Part shown: piece after piece, positions 22,775-31,253 of the stretch | Layout of the letters: each line of letters opens with the position of its first letter | How positions within the stretch are numbered: the stretch's first letter is position 1 | Source of the DNA: Candidatus Peribacteria bacterium | GTDB taxonomy: Bacteria > Patescibacteriota > Gracilibacteria > Absconditabacterales > Absconditicoccaceae | DNA length: 53,492 nucleotides | Direction: 5' to 3' | Assembly (NCBI GenBank): GCA_031276875.1 | Contig: JAISMG010000014.1 | Location: forward strand, 1-53,492 | Position numbers and translations under genes: made by a program | Notes under the pieces: model-generated | The model's input: the letters and a program-made list of their open reading frames with translations, nothing else | The model's database searches: none | Told to the model about the DNA's origin: nothing

Positions 22775-23659
22775 TTATAATTTTTGCAATAAATCGAGAT
22801 TTATATCAAAAAAATTAATTGCTAAGGGTATTAAATAGTCCATATTCAACAAAAACTTTTTATATTCTTCTATATATATATTTACATCTTCTTTTCCTTC
22901 TTCAATATTTTGAATAGTTTTTTCTAAAATATCATAATATTTATCTTCAGCATCAATGATTTTTTTTTCGATCTCATTTATCTGATCTTTTTTAAATGTT
23001 TCTAAATATAACTGTAATAAAGCTCTTTTACTCCTATCACTTCTAGTATAATATTCTAATTCTCCTTTTATAAAAAGCATATTTCTAGTAGTGTGTTGTG
23101 TTCTAGAAAATAATTTTTGTAAACCTTTCAAAAAATATTCATCTAAGTTTTTCTTATGATATTGTAATCATGCTTGTAGTCTTGCTAAATCTAATTTTGC
23201 ACTTCTCATTCTAGCACTTACTGCATCTTTAGCACTCCAATTTGTAACAATAATTTTTTCTAAAGGTTCCCCCACTTTAACCGACTGAGGACAATCTGTA
23301 ACCAAATGAGAAACAAAACTTGGATCATAATAAGTATTCCCTTTTGTCAAAGCAGATAAAGCATTAACATGCAAATCTAAAGGAATATTTAGAACATCTC
23401 TTATCTCAATAGAAAAATCATTTAACATTTTAATGACAGTATCATACTTATTATCTAAAGAAACAATAAACATATCTATATCACTTCCTCTTTTATAATC
23501 TCCCCTTGCAGCTGCACCAAATAAACTTCCACTAATAATCAAATTTTGAAAGAGTAAATCTTTTAAAAGATCTAGTCCTTTGCTGATAGATTTGTTAAAA
23601 TTATCTTCAGTAGTATATTTTCCTTCTAATAAATCTCATGGAGCATAAATATTTGCCAT
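22775..23659 (-). CDS. Nucleotidyltransferase-domain protein
   Basis: 294 residues. The N-terminal domain has the polymerase-beta-like nucleotidyltransferase motif SGSLFGAAARGDYKRGSDID, with the GS and the D-x-D metal-binding pair, followed by MFIVSLDNKY. The C-terminal half is helical and Lys/Glu-rich (IDAEDKYYDILEKTIQNIEE) and could bind a substrate or a partner. Two TGA codons are read as Gly (YAPGDLLEG, LQAGLQYH). It could be an aminoglycoside-type or MNT-type transferase; no HEPN partner gene lies beside it. Its target is unknown. Confidence 0.8.
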
Positions 23660-23753
23660 AATATAAATATAAAAAATAAATATAAGATATATACATTTAT
23701 TATAAAAAATCAATAGGAAAAATAATTTTAGAGATTTTTTGTTATTTTATATT

Positions 23754-23781
23754 ACAAAAAAGAACAGAGCAAGCTCTGTTC
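23754..23781 (-). terminator. Rho-independent terminator after rplK
   Basis: GAACAGAGC (23762-23770) and GCTCTGTTC (23773-23781) form a 9-bp stem with an AA loop. On the minus strand a run of T follows (plus 23755-23761). It ends the secE-nusG-rplK operon. Confidence 0.85.
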
Positions 23782-23799
23782 CTATATAATAGGAATTTT

Positions 23800-24240
23800 T
23801 TACAATTTCACTTCTACTCCCATATTTTTTGCTGTACCCGCGATGATTTTAATTCCTGCTTCCACATCGTGAGCATTCAAATCGTTCTTTTTGAGTTCGT
23901 AAATCTCTTCCAAATCTGCTCTGGTTAATGTTCAGATTTTTTTCTTGTTTGGCTCTCCTGAACCGCTCGTTTGTTTCAATTTCCACTTAATAAGTCCAGA
24001 CGTTATCGGGTCTCCGATTTCCAATAAAAACGTTCTATCCACATAAATGGTGAGCTTCGCTTTTACTTTCACTTCAATGCCTCCAAATTTTTGCATAAGG
24101 TCTGCGGTCTTTTCATTGAATTCTTTGATGAATTGTCCGATATTGACTCCATTTGCTCCCAGCATAGGTCAGAGTGGAGGAGAAGGTTGTGCTTTCCCAG
24201 CAGGAATTTCTAGATTGAGAATAGTTTGAATTTTTGCCAT
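23800..24240 (-). CDS. rplK: 50S ribosomal protein L11
   Basis: 146 residues. The N-terminal domain reads [17 protein letters not shown], in which the conserved Gly after PPL is TGA (24166-24168), then [17 protein letters not shown]. The C-terminal rRNA-binding domain contains [22 protein letters not shown] and ends [14 protein letters not shown] second TGA (23932-23934) gives [14 protein letters not shown], also a conserved Gly. L11 forms the GTPase-associated centre with 23S rRNA. It is the last gene of the operon; rplA does not follow. Confidence 0.97.
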
Positions 24241-24251
24241 TGTTTGTTGTT

Positions 24252-24947
24252 CTAAGAGATAAATAAGGATTTTAAATACGCTTTTTCGTGATGATATTTA
24301 TCGGCAGGCACTTGAAGTAATCGCGTTTCCTCTTCGATTTCTATCACCATCAGTACAAATTTGTTTTTGAATACGAGCATATTGATAAAGCTGACTTTAT
24401 CACCGAATAGCTGATTTTCCAAGATTTCACTTTCGGTAGCCATCGTATACACGTCTCCTCCTAACTGTTGCACCGTCCTAACAGCGTCAAGTTTCGTTTT
24501 CCCATAGTAGGCAAAGTAATTTCCTTTCGTGTCCTGCAACGTATACTGTGGCTGGACCCCAAGAACATCGACAATATCCAACATCCCAAAGAACTGTGAA
24601 GTTCCTGAGAGGAAACGAATAGACCCTGTAGAAGCAAGGACCTTGCTATCATCTAGAGGAGTTTGAGTATGTAAGGTGTTTACTCAACTTGAAGGAGTAA
24701 GTGTTCACGTCATCCGCGACGTGGAAGGAACCGTTCCTGACATTCAGGTTCAGCTTTTTCACAAGCTATTTTGCATATCTACCACTTGCACACCAGAACT
24801 AGTAGCAATAAAGCTGCCTGAAAGCGACGTAGTCTTTGGAGCAGTGAAAAGCTCTGCTTTTTTCATATATGCCAGAGAATAAACAATCGTCAACGCAAGA
24901 AACAAGATAACTAATGACCAACTGACAATTTTTTTTTCTTCCCGCAT
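24252..24947 (-). CDS. Single-pass membrane protein inside the nusG-rplK operon
   Basis: 231 residues, not recognised. A short basic N-terminus (MREEKK) and one hydrophobic helix (WSLVILFLALTIVYSLAYM) are followed by a Ser/Thr/Gly-rich linker containing five TGA codons, and then a folded-looking domain (FGMLDIVDVLGVQPQYTLQD... KFVLMVIEIEEETRLLQV). It lies between nusG and rplK in the same direction with short spacers, so it is transcribed with translation genes. It may be specific to this lineage. Confidence 0.75.
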
Positions 24948-24977
24948 AAGAGTAAGAGTACAAGAGATTAAAGATGA

Positions 24978-25553
24978 TTACAAGAGTTCTATTTTATCAA
25001 TATCAATAATCACAGGAGTGAGTCTTCAGAGCATTTCTATCTGCACTACTACTTGTCCCTTTTCTGCATCTATTTCTTTAATCGTTCCTTGCATTCCTTT
25101 AAAATCACCCGTTTTCAACATTACCACATCTTCAGGATTGTACGGAACATTCAACGCAGACCTTTCTTGTGATTGATTGATTTGTTTCATCATCTCTTGA
25201 TATTCTGTATCCGTCAACGGCACGGGTCTGGTTTCTGCCCCAACAATCAATCTCACCCCGGGCGTATTTCTCACAATATACCAAATTCTATCATTCATTC
25301 TCGACTTAAAAAACAAATATCACGGATACAGTTTTCTTTGTTTCACGACTTTTTCTCCCTTTTTGATAGAGGTTTCGTTGACTTTGGGGTTCATAAATTC
25401 CACCACATCTTCATTGAGGTGCTGTTTGTTTATCCTTTCTTTGAGATTTTCCATCACGAGTTCTTCCTGTCCTGAAGTGACACTCAACACATATCGTTTA
25501 AAACTCCTATCTTCAATCTGCTTTTTAATCTCTACCGTATTGGTTTCTTGCAT
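24978..25553 (-). CDS. nusG: Transcription termination/antitermination protein NusG
   Basis: 191 residues. The NGN domain opens SFKWYVLSVTSGQEELV when CGA (25494-25496) is read as Trp, matching the nearly invariant WY of NusG. KLYPGYLFFKSRM has its conserved Gly encoded by TGA (25320-25322), and WYIVRNTPGV follows. The KOW domain is NPEDVVMLKTGDFKGMQGTI and ends with a TGA-encoded Gly at 25026. It binds RNA polymerase and couples it to ribosomes or Rho. It follows secE by 35 bp. Confidence 0.97.
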
Positions 25554-25588
25554 TAGTACCTATAAATAAAAAATAAAATGCTGAATTT

Positions 25589-25780
25589 CTACGCTTGTCC
25601 AGTCATAATTTGGTAGAATACTTGGTATCCTTCACCAAAAATTGCGTCTGCCAGTACAAAAAATAATCCCGCCACAATCACAATCACAAAAATAGCAATC
25701 GTAAGGGTAAGATACATTTTTTTATTGGGATGTTTGAGGTTTTTCACCGTTTCCAAACTGTCATACATAAAGTCTAACAT
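25589..25780 (-). CDS. secE: Preprotein translocase subunit SecE
   Basis: 63 residues from ATG 25780. An amphipathic stretch with LETVKNLKHPNKKMYL precedes one transmembrane helix (TLTIAIFVIVIVAGLFFVLAD), the minimal bacterial SecE layout. The KHP-NKK pattern before the helix is a family feature (usually kv-WP). It stabilises SecY in the translocon. The position directly before nusG is conserved across bacteria and supports the call. An in-frame start at 25843 would lie upstream of the likely promoter. Confidence 0.88.
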   Translation of the reverse strand: MLDFMYDSLETVKNLKHPNKKMYLTLTIAIFVIVIVAGLFFVLADAIFGEGYQVFYQIMTGQA

Positions 25781-25815
25781 TGCTTTCAGAAAAAAATTAA
25801 AAATTTGCTTGTTGT

Positions 25816-25843
25816 AGCATATGTATTTTATCTCAAAATGCAA
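25816..25843 (-). promoter_or_regulatory. Promoter of the secE operon
   Basis: On the minus strand TTGCAT (plus 25838-25843) is followed after 16 nt by TATGCT (25816-25821). The secE ATG is 35 nt further. TATGCT also precedes the genes at 38467 and 44682. Confidence 0.5.
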
Positions 25844-25864
25844 GCAAAGATGAGAAGAAAATTC

Positions 25865-25928
25865 TTCCCTTGTAAATGCACCTCAAAATCATACAGTAAG
25901 AAATGTTTTTTTGCATTATGTATCTAAT
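25865..25928. repeat. Direct repeat of the recJ upstream region, copy 1
   Basis: Matches 27941-28003 over about 63 bp with a few mismatches and one T indel. No gene follows it on the plus strand, so it is a displaced copy of the recJ promoter region. It ends 5 bp before the stop codon of the tandem-repeat protein gene. Confidence 0.9.
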
Positions 25929-25933
25929 TTTCG

Positions 25934-26791
25934 TTATGTTTTCATATAAAAAATAGCTCAAATTTGTTTGGAGTCTTCTGGATTCCCCTCTTGTACAGCA
26001 CCTACCAAAGCTCATAATTGTCTATTTCCCCCATTATTTCCTGTTTCTTGACCTGCTAAAATTCCAGCTCATAATTGTTTATTTGTTCCATTATTTTCTG
26101 TTTCTTGATCTGCTAAAATTCCAGCTCATAATTGTTTATTTGTTCCATTATCTCCTGCTCTTTGAATTGCTCAAATTATTGCTCATAATTGTTTATTTGT
26201 TCCATTATCTCCTGCTTGTTGACCTGCTAAAATTCCAGCTCATAATTGTTTATTTGTTCCATTATCTCCTGCTCTTTGAATTGCTCAAGTTATTGCTCAG
26301 CATCCTATATTTATTCCTCCATCACCTGCTCTTTGAGTTGCTCAACTTATTGCTCAGCATCCTATATTTATTCCTCCATTACCTGCTTGTTGGAAAGATA
26401 ATATCGTAGGTAACGCTATATTGGTTTTATTATCTCCCGCTCTTTGGTCATTCCAAAGTAGACCTCCAGTGATATTTACTCTTTTATACCACGGACTTTT
26501 AGCTTCATGTATACCTTCAGCAATTGCTTCATCTCTTGTAAGAGCTATTCCAAATGATAATGCCATTCCTCCTTTTTCTGCAATAGCAGCAAAAAATCCT
26601 ACTACTACTCATCTTTCTGGAAGAGTAGGAAACAATCCAATTTTAAAATGTTTACCTCCTATACTTGTATACTTTTTTAAAGCGATATATATATCATTAG
26701 CTGATATACTTTTTTGTTTTTTAGAACTGTTTTCACCGACAGTTTCTTTTTCGGTTGGTTTCCCTGGACGAGAAAAGAGTTTGTTTAACAT
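25934..26791 (-). CDS. Tandem-repeat protein with TGA-initiated 19-residue repeats
   Basis: 285 residues. A Lys/Ser-rich N-terminus is followed by a globular-looking part (IALKKYTSIGGKHFKIGLFP, VVVGFFAAIAEKGGMALSFG) and then repeats of 19 residues of the form GAGILAGQQAGDNGTNKQL from about residue 125 to the C-terminus. The first Gly of each repeat is a TGA codon, and several repeats hold a second one, so under the standard code the array is unreadable. Alternating small hydrophobics with N-G turns suggests a solenoid-like fold. It has no signal peptide and the family is not recognised. It lies between two copies of the recJ promoter, next to M16-like copy B. Confidence 0.75.
25958..26413. 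repeat. 57-bp coding tandem repeats
   Basis: Repeat starts (TCA on the plus strand, TGA on the minus strand) recur at 26012, 26069, 26126, 26183, 26240, 26297 and 26354, exactly 57 bp apart. A last unit of 54 bp gives 25958, and more divergent units lie upstream. The spacing keeps the frame. Confidence 0.9.
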
Positions 26792-26897
26792 TGTTATAAA
26801 TAAGTAGAATGTAAAAAATAAATTGACATAATGTAATATAATTATCTGTGTACTAATTGCAAGATAAAATTAAGATTTTTTAAAATAATAGATAGAA

Positions 26898-27815
26898 TTA
26901 TCTAGAAAAGAGAGCTAGGAGGCTTTGAATTCCTTCATAAGTAAGCTGTTGAATAAACTGTTGATGTTCTTTTTTGCTTACATATTCTCACGTATAGAGT
27001 GCAATTCTGGGAATAAGTCCTCTCCAACGATTAAAAGCCAATCCTGCTAGATAACGCTGTTGATAAAAGGAATAAAAATCAGCATCAATATCTTTGAACG
27101 GTTGCATTTCTATAGCTGATAAGAACATATATTGGTCGCTTAAAGTAATATCAAGTATATCTTCAAAGGGTTGCTGTTGCTGAAGAGATTTTCGAAATAT
27201 TCGATGACTTATCAATCCTTCAAGAAAATCAAGTACCAAAATATCACTTGCAGTACGATAGTTGCAAACGAACAGTGAATAAGTTCTTTTTTGATACATC
27301 AAATGTTTTACAGAAAAACATTTCTTATCCCATTTTCCGTTCAGCTTTTTTAAACTTTTTCCCTTTCAAAATTGCAAGTCCACGTTATTATCTTCCCCTA
27401 CAAAAATCATCTGCTGTTCTTGATACCATTTTTTCTGGTAATTGGTAAGAAGTTCTAAGTTAACGCCTTTCTGAAGAGTATTTGCACGAATACAAGAATT
27501 ATTTTCCACAGTTTGCATAAATTTTTCTCGTAATTTCTGAGAAAATATAGGATTTTTCAGCTCATAAGCGAGATATTTCTTTTGGATACGAAAAGTTTCT
27601 TGGGAAATAGGTTGACTAATTTTTTTCAAAAGATGAGATAAAGAAAGCGGACTATAAAATTCAAATTCCGTTCCCCCATAGGTTGTTCCTGCATTAATAT
27701 CTCCAAAATACGTAAATGCTTCTTCTCTCTCAGAAGAAAAAAGTACACAATGTTCCAAGAGATGAGGAACGTATTTATTATGTTCATAAAGAGGAGTTTT
27801 GATAAAGAGTTGCAT
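26898..27815 (-). CDS. M16-like metallopeptidase, copy B
   Basis: 305 residues, the paralogue of the gene at 18690-19607. HLLEH gives the zinc motif HxxEH, with a third candidate ligand in LAYELKN. Two TGA codons are read as Gly: LQFGKGKS, which is TGA in copy A too, and YTGEYVSK (26988-26990), which is GGA in copy A. The start is the ATG of QLFIKTPLY, aligned with copy A. It is a compact single-domain version without a signal peptide; the partner and substrate are unknown. Upstream it keeps the same hairpin as copy A but not an intact small basic protein gene. Confidence 0.8.
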
Positions 27816-27841
27816 TATATACACAGAGCAGATATAAAATA

Positions 27842-27872
27842 AAGATTGCTACACAAGTATGATAGCAATCTT
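27842..27872 (-). terminator. Hairpin upstream of M16-like copy B
   Basis: AAGATTGCTA (27842-27851) and TAGCAATCTT (27863-27872) form a 10-bp stem identical to that upstream of copy A, with a different loop. T-rich sequence follows on both strands. The conserved stem with a changed loop suggests the structure matters. Confidence 0.5.
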
Positions 27873-27940
27873 TTATTGAAAGACAAGGTTCTTTTTCTTG
27901 TTTTTGTCAGTATTTTTATCTTATTTTACTTTGCACACAC

Positions 27941-28003
27941 TTCCCTTGTAAATGTACCTCAAAATCATACAGTAAGAAATATTTTTTGCATTATGTATCC
28001 AAT
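27941..28003. repeat. Direct repeat of the recJ upstream region, copy 2
   Basis: The functional copy. It ends exactly before the recJ ATG and includes a TATGTA box (27992-27997) 6 nt from that ATG. Its partner is 25865-25928. Confidence 0.9.
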
Positions 28004-29662
28004 ATGAAATATACCCTGTTAAACGAAGAATATCAGCTTCCCTTTGTAGAAAGGCTCTTGCGTATCAGAAATATCACCTCAGAGATTGAAACGTTTTTGC
28101 AGCCCAGTTTTGGAAATACTCGAAGAGACCCTTTTCTCCTCAATGATATGGAAAAAGCCGTGCAACATATCATCCAAGCAATGAAAAACCACGACAAAAT
28201 TATGATTTTTGGAGATTATGATGTAGATGGGATTACTTCCAGTTATTGCTTGTATAAATTTTTTAGATATTTTCTGAAATATCCCAACGTCAGCATTAGA
28301 TATCCTAGTAGAAAAGAAGATGGCTATGGACTTAAAATCAAACATTTAGAAGAGATGAAAAAGCAGGGAGTTCATTTGGTGATTACGGTGGATAATGGGA
28401 TTACTTCCATAGAAGAAGCCTTTTATGCCAAAACGATTGGAATTGATTTGATAATTACCGACCATCATCACCCGTTAAATGACCTTCCTCCAGCAATCGC
28501 TGTGGTGAACCCGTGCTGTTCGCCAAAATATCCGTTCAAAGGATTGGCAGGCGTAGGCGTAGCATTTAAGCTCATTATGGCAATGCTTACCAAATCTACC
28601 ATTGATACCAAAAAGAAAAATCAGATTTTTAATTTCTTTTTACCCATTGTAGCCATAGGGACGGTAGCCGATGTTGTCCCGTTATTGGATGAAAATAGAG
28701 GTATCGTGAAAAAAGGACTAGAACTTATCAATCACTTTCCAGAGACTTTGCCTCCCTCATTAAAAGGCTTTCTCTCCTATCTCAATATCAAAAACCCTAT
28801 CGATACCTATCATATTGGATTTATGATTGGACCCAGAATTAACGCGGGAGGGAGAATGCAGTCGCCGTATGATAGTTTGAATATTCTTTTGCACGAAGGA
28901 GAAGAGCAGTTAGCATTTCTGGAAAAAATTGATGTCATCAATACGGACAGAAAAAAAATCCAAGAACAAGGCGTGAAAGTAGCTGAAAAAATGATTAACC
29001 TTGAAAGTAATCTGTTATTTGCTCGAAGCGAAGAATTTCACGAAGGAGTGATTGGGATTATTGCAGGAAGGCTGACGGAAAAATATCATAAACCTTCAAT
29101 GATTTTTAAAGTAGAACCGGAAAAAGGGTTAGCTTCTGCGAGTTTGAGAGGTCCGGAATATTTCAATGTCATTGATATGATTTTGGCTCACGAACATTTT
29201 CTGGAAAGATACGGTGGACACAAAGGAGCGGGCGGTCTGACGGTAAAAATTGAAAAATTGGAGCTTCTCTGCCAGAAAATGCAAGCATATTGTTCAGATA
29301 AAATTCAGGATACGGATTTGGAAAAAATTATGCTCGTTGATACCAAACTGTTTCCTCATGAATGGAAAGGGGAAGATTTTGGTTTGATTGAACAGTTTGC
29401 ACCTTTCGGAGAAGGGAATGAAGAACCGCATTTTTTGTTTGAAGAACTGGAAGTATGCAGAATAGAAAAAGTAGGAAAAAACTGATGAGCCCATCTGAAA
29501 GTGTATGCCCAATGGGGAAATCAGCTAGTACACGTGCTATTTTGGTGAAAAGGAGGACAAAGTGAACAATTGCCAAGTAAGATGTCTGTAATTGGAAAAG
29601 TGAAGAGAGATACGTTTAATGGGGGGTGGTATATTGAGGGAGAGGAGATAGTTGGCTTATAA
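28004..29662 (+). CDS. recJ: Single-stranded-DNA exonuclease RecJ
   Basis: 552 residues of the DHH family. Motifs in order are FGDYDVDGITS (residues about 69-79), TVDNGI, ITDHHHP (about 151-157), AGVGVAFKL, IGTVADVVPL, GPRINAGGRM and the DHHA1 motif RYGGHKGAGGL. A C-terminal OB-like domain follows after three TGA codons read as Gly (KNGGAHLKVY, FWGKGGQ). It degrades single-stranded DNA 5' to 3' in recombination and mismatch repair. It ends in TAA, overlapping the remnant on the other strand. Confidence 0.96.
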
Positions 29663-29743
29663 GAAAATTTCTAATTTATCTAAAGATTTTATAAATTGAG
29701 CTTCTGGAGTCAAGTTCTCTTGATATTCCTGAAATAAAAAGTT
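29657..29743 (-). pseudogene. Remnant of an HD-domain phosphohydrolase gene
   Basis: A 28-codon tail without a start, reading FQEYQENLTPEAQFIKSLDK and ending LEIFL-TAA. The pattern E-Y-x-E-x-x-TPEA-x-F-x-K-x-LDKLE is the C-terminal signature of HD-domain hydrolases of the YfbR/HDDC2 type. It begins immediately after the phosphodiesterase stop; the rest of the gene is gone. Confidence 0.55.
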
Positions 29744-30907
29744 TTAAGCAAATAATGGTATTAATGGAATAGATAATTCCTCTTCACTAATTCCTCCGTG
29801 ATTTCCTATCAATTTTTCTCTCTTTTGGTTAATAACACTATCTAGTAAAATATAATTTTCTTTCATAATTAAGGTAAAATCTCCAATTCTATCTCGTATA
29901 TGTTGATGAGGTTTTCCTATTCCAAATCGTCAGTCTTTTACGAGCTGTTCGCTAGGATAAATTTCACAAAAAGCTGAAAACTTTTCTTGTACATAGTGGA
30001 AAAACTTTTCTCTTTGGTGAGCTTTAACATAGCAAAAAATTGTTCTTGTCTCTCCACATAATGGTAAACTCAACATTTCCTTGAATGCAGGATATGCTTC
30101 TGCGATAATGGTTCTTTCTGGTATAGTGTCTATCATTCCGTGGTCAGCAGATACAAGTAATAGGGTATTTGTGCCTTCTAGCTGTTTATGAAGCTGTTGT
30201 AAATGAGAAAATAGATATTCACAATACGAAATACATTCCTGACTATTAATTCAAAAACTATGTCCTAAACTATCAAATTCTGGATCATACGCATAGAGAT
30301 ATTTTTGTTCAAGTCAGCTTTTTATGAGAGTTTCTATCTGCTGACTCATTTCTGTAAAATCTTCACAACCAATGCTTTCTGCTCCTTGTCCCATCACTTG
30401 GGAATATTCAGAATTAATCAGAGTTTTTCTATTGAGTATATAACTTTTTCTCTTGCTTTGTTGGAAAATAGGCGGTATATCAAAAATTTCTTTCATTTGC
30501 ACTCCATTGAGAGCTAAACTGTCTCCATTCAATCTACTAGAAAATGGAAGTGGAGAAACTACCATTCATAATTCTTTTAAAAGCATAAATCGTCCGGTGA
30601 TAGCATGCTGCTGTGCAGGAAATCAGGTAGCAATACTTGTCAGTGCAATAGAAGTAGCAGATGGAAAAACTGATTGTAAAATCGTATGTGGATAATTATT
30701 TAAGAAAAACGGAAAATATTTTTCTAAAAATTTATATGATAATCCATCTAAAATTAACAGCACTACATTATCATAACTTTGTATTTTTTCCGCAGGAAGA
30801 GAGGATAATTCAGGATATATATATGAATTACTTTGGTGAGAAAAAGCATTCACTAGTGATGCCATTAAATTTATGGTATTATTGTTTTGGTAATTCATAA
30901 GAGGCAT
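29744..30907 (-). CDS. Type I phosphodiesterase / alkaline-phosphatase-fold protein
   Basis: About 387 residues, with five TGA codons read as Gly. Motifs of the superfamily in order are LLILDGLSYKFLEKYFP (first metal Asp), FPSATSIALTSIATG (nucleophile region), YDPEFDSLGHSFG (metal Asp and His), SADHGM and GNHGGISEEELSIPLI (last metal His). The usual metal ligands therefore seem to be present. CGA at 30590-30592 is likely Trp (AITGWFMLLKELG). It would hydrolyse a phosphodiester or phosphomonoester; the substrate is not predictable. It is flanked by fragments of two other genes. ATG 30898 is an alternative start. Confidence 0.85.
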
Positions 30908-31077
30908 AGGAATAGAGGTAATAAGTAAAACATTATCTATATAATAACTATTGTGATACTATAGAGAAAACATTTCTGAAAATCAAGATTAAACTTACTA
31001 TTCCCTCATAATTGCTTTTATTGCGTCCCGTTATCCCAAATTTAGTAACTTTTCTGATATTTCAATTGTCCAGTATT

Positions 31078-31240
31078 TTAATTTTTAAATTCACTAAACA
31101 GTATATTATCTTCCAATAAGTTGTCTATTTCTATATTAGATAATCATTTAAGTTTTCCTATAAGATAAAGCATCTCTAAAGGTCAAATTCATCAGGGAAC
31201 AGGTGTAATAAAATCAAATTTATTTTTCTTTTGCTTTTTC
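31078..31240 (-). pseudogene. folD 3'-end remnant
   Basis: An open frame without a start, reading KNKFDFITPVPGGIGPLEML and on to a TAA at 31078-31080, with two adjacent TGA read as Gly in PVPGG. ITPVPGG-x-GP is the C-terminal signature of methylene-tetrahydrofolate dehydrogenase/cyclohydrolase FolD. Only about 55 codons remain, and the 5' part is replaced by the flippase gene on the other strand. The rest of 30908-31253 holds no gene. Confidence 0.6.
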
Positions 31241-31253
31241 CCTCCAAAACCGT

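Noticed and set aside
26083-26409. Plus-strand Leu/Tyr-rich repeat frame
   Set aside because: Shadow of the 57-bp repeats of the minus-strand tandem-repeat protein.
25958-26413. CRISPR array
   Set aside because: Units are contiguous 57-bp coding repeats without spacers; the same holds for the 75-bp and 195-bp repeats elsewhere.
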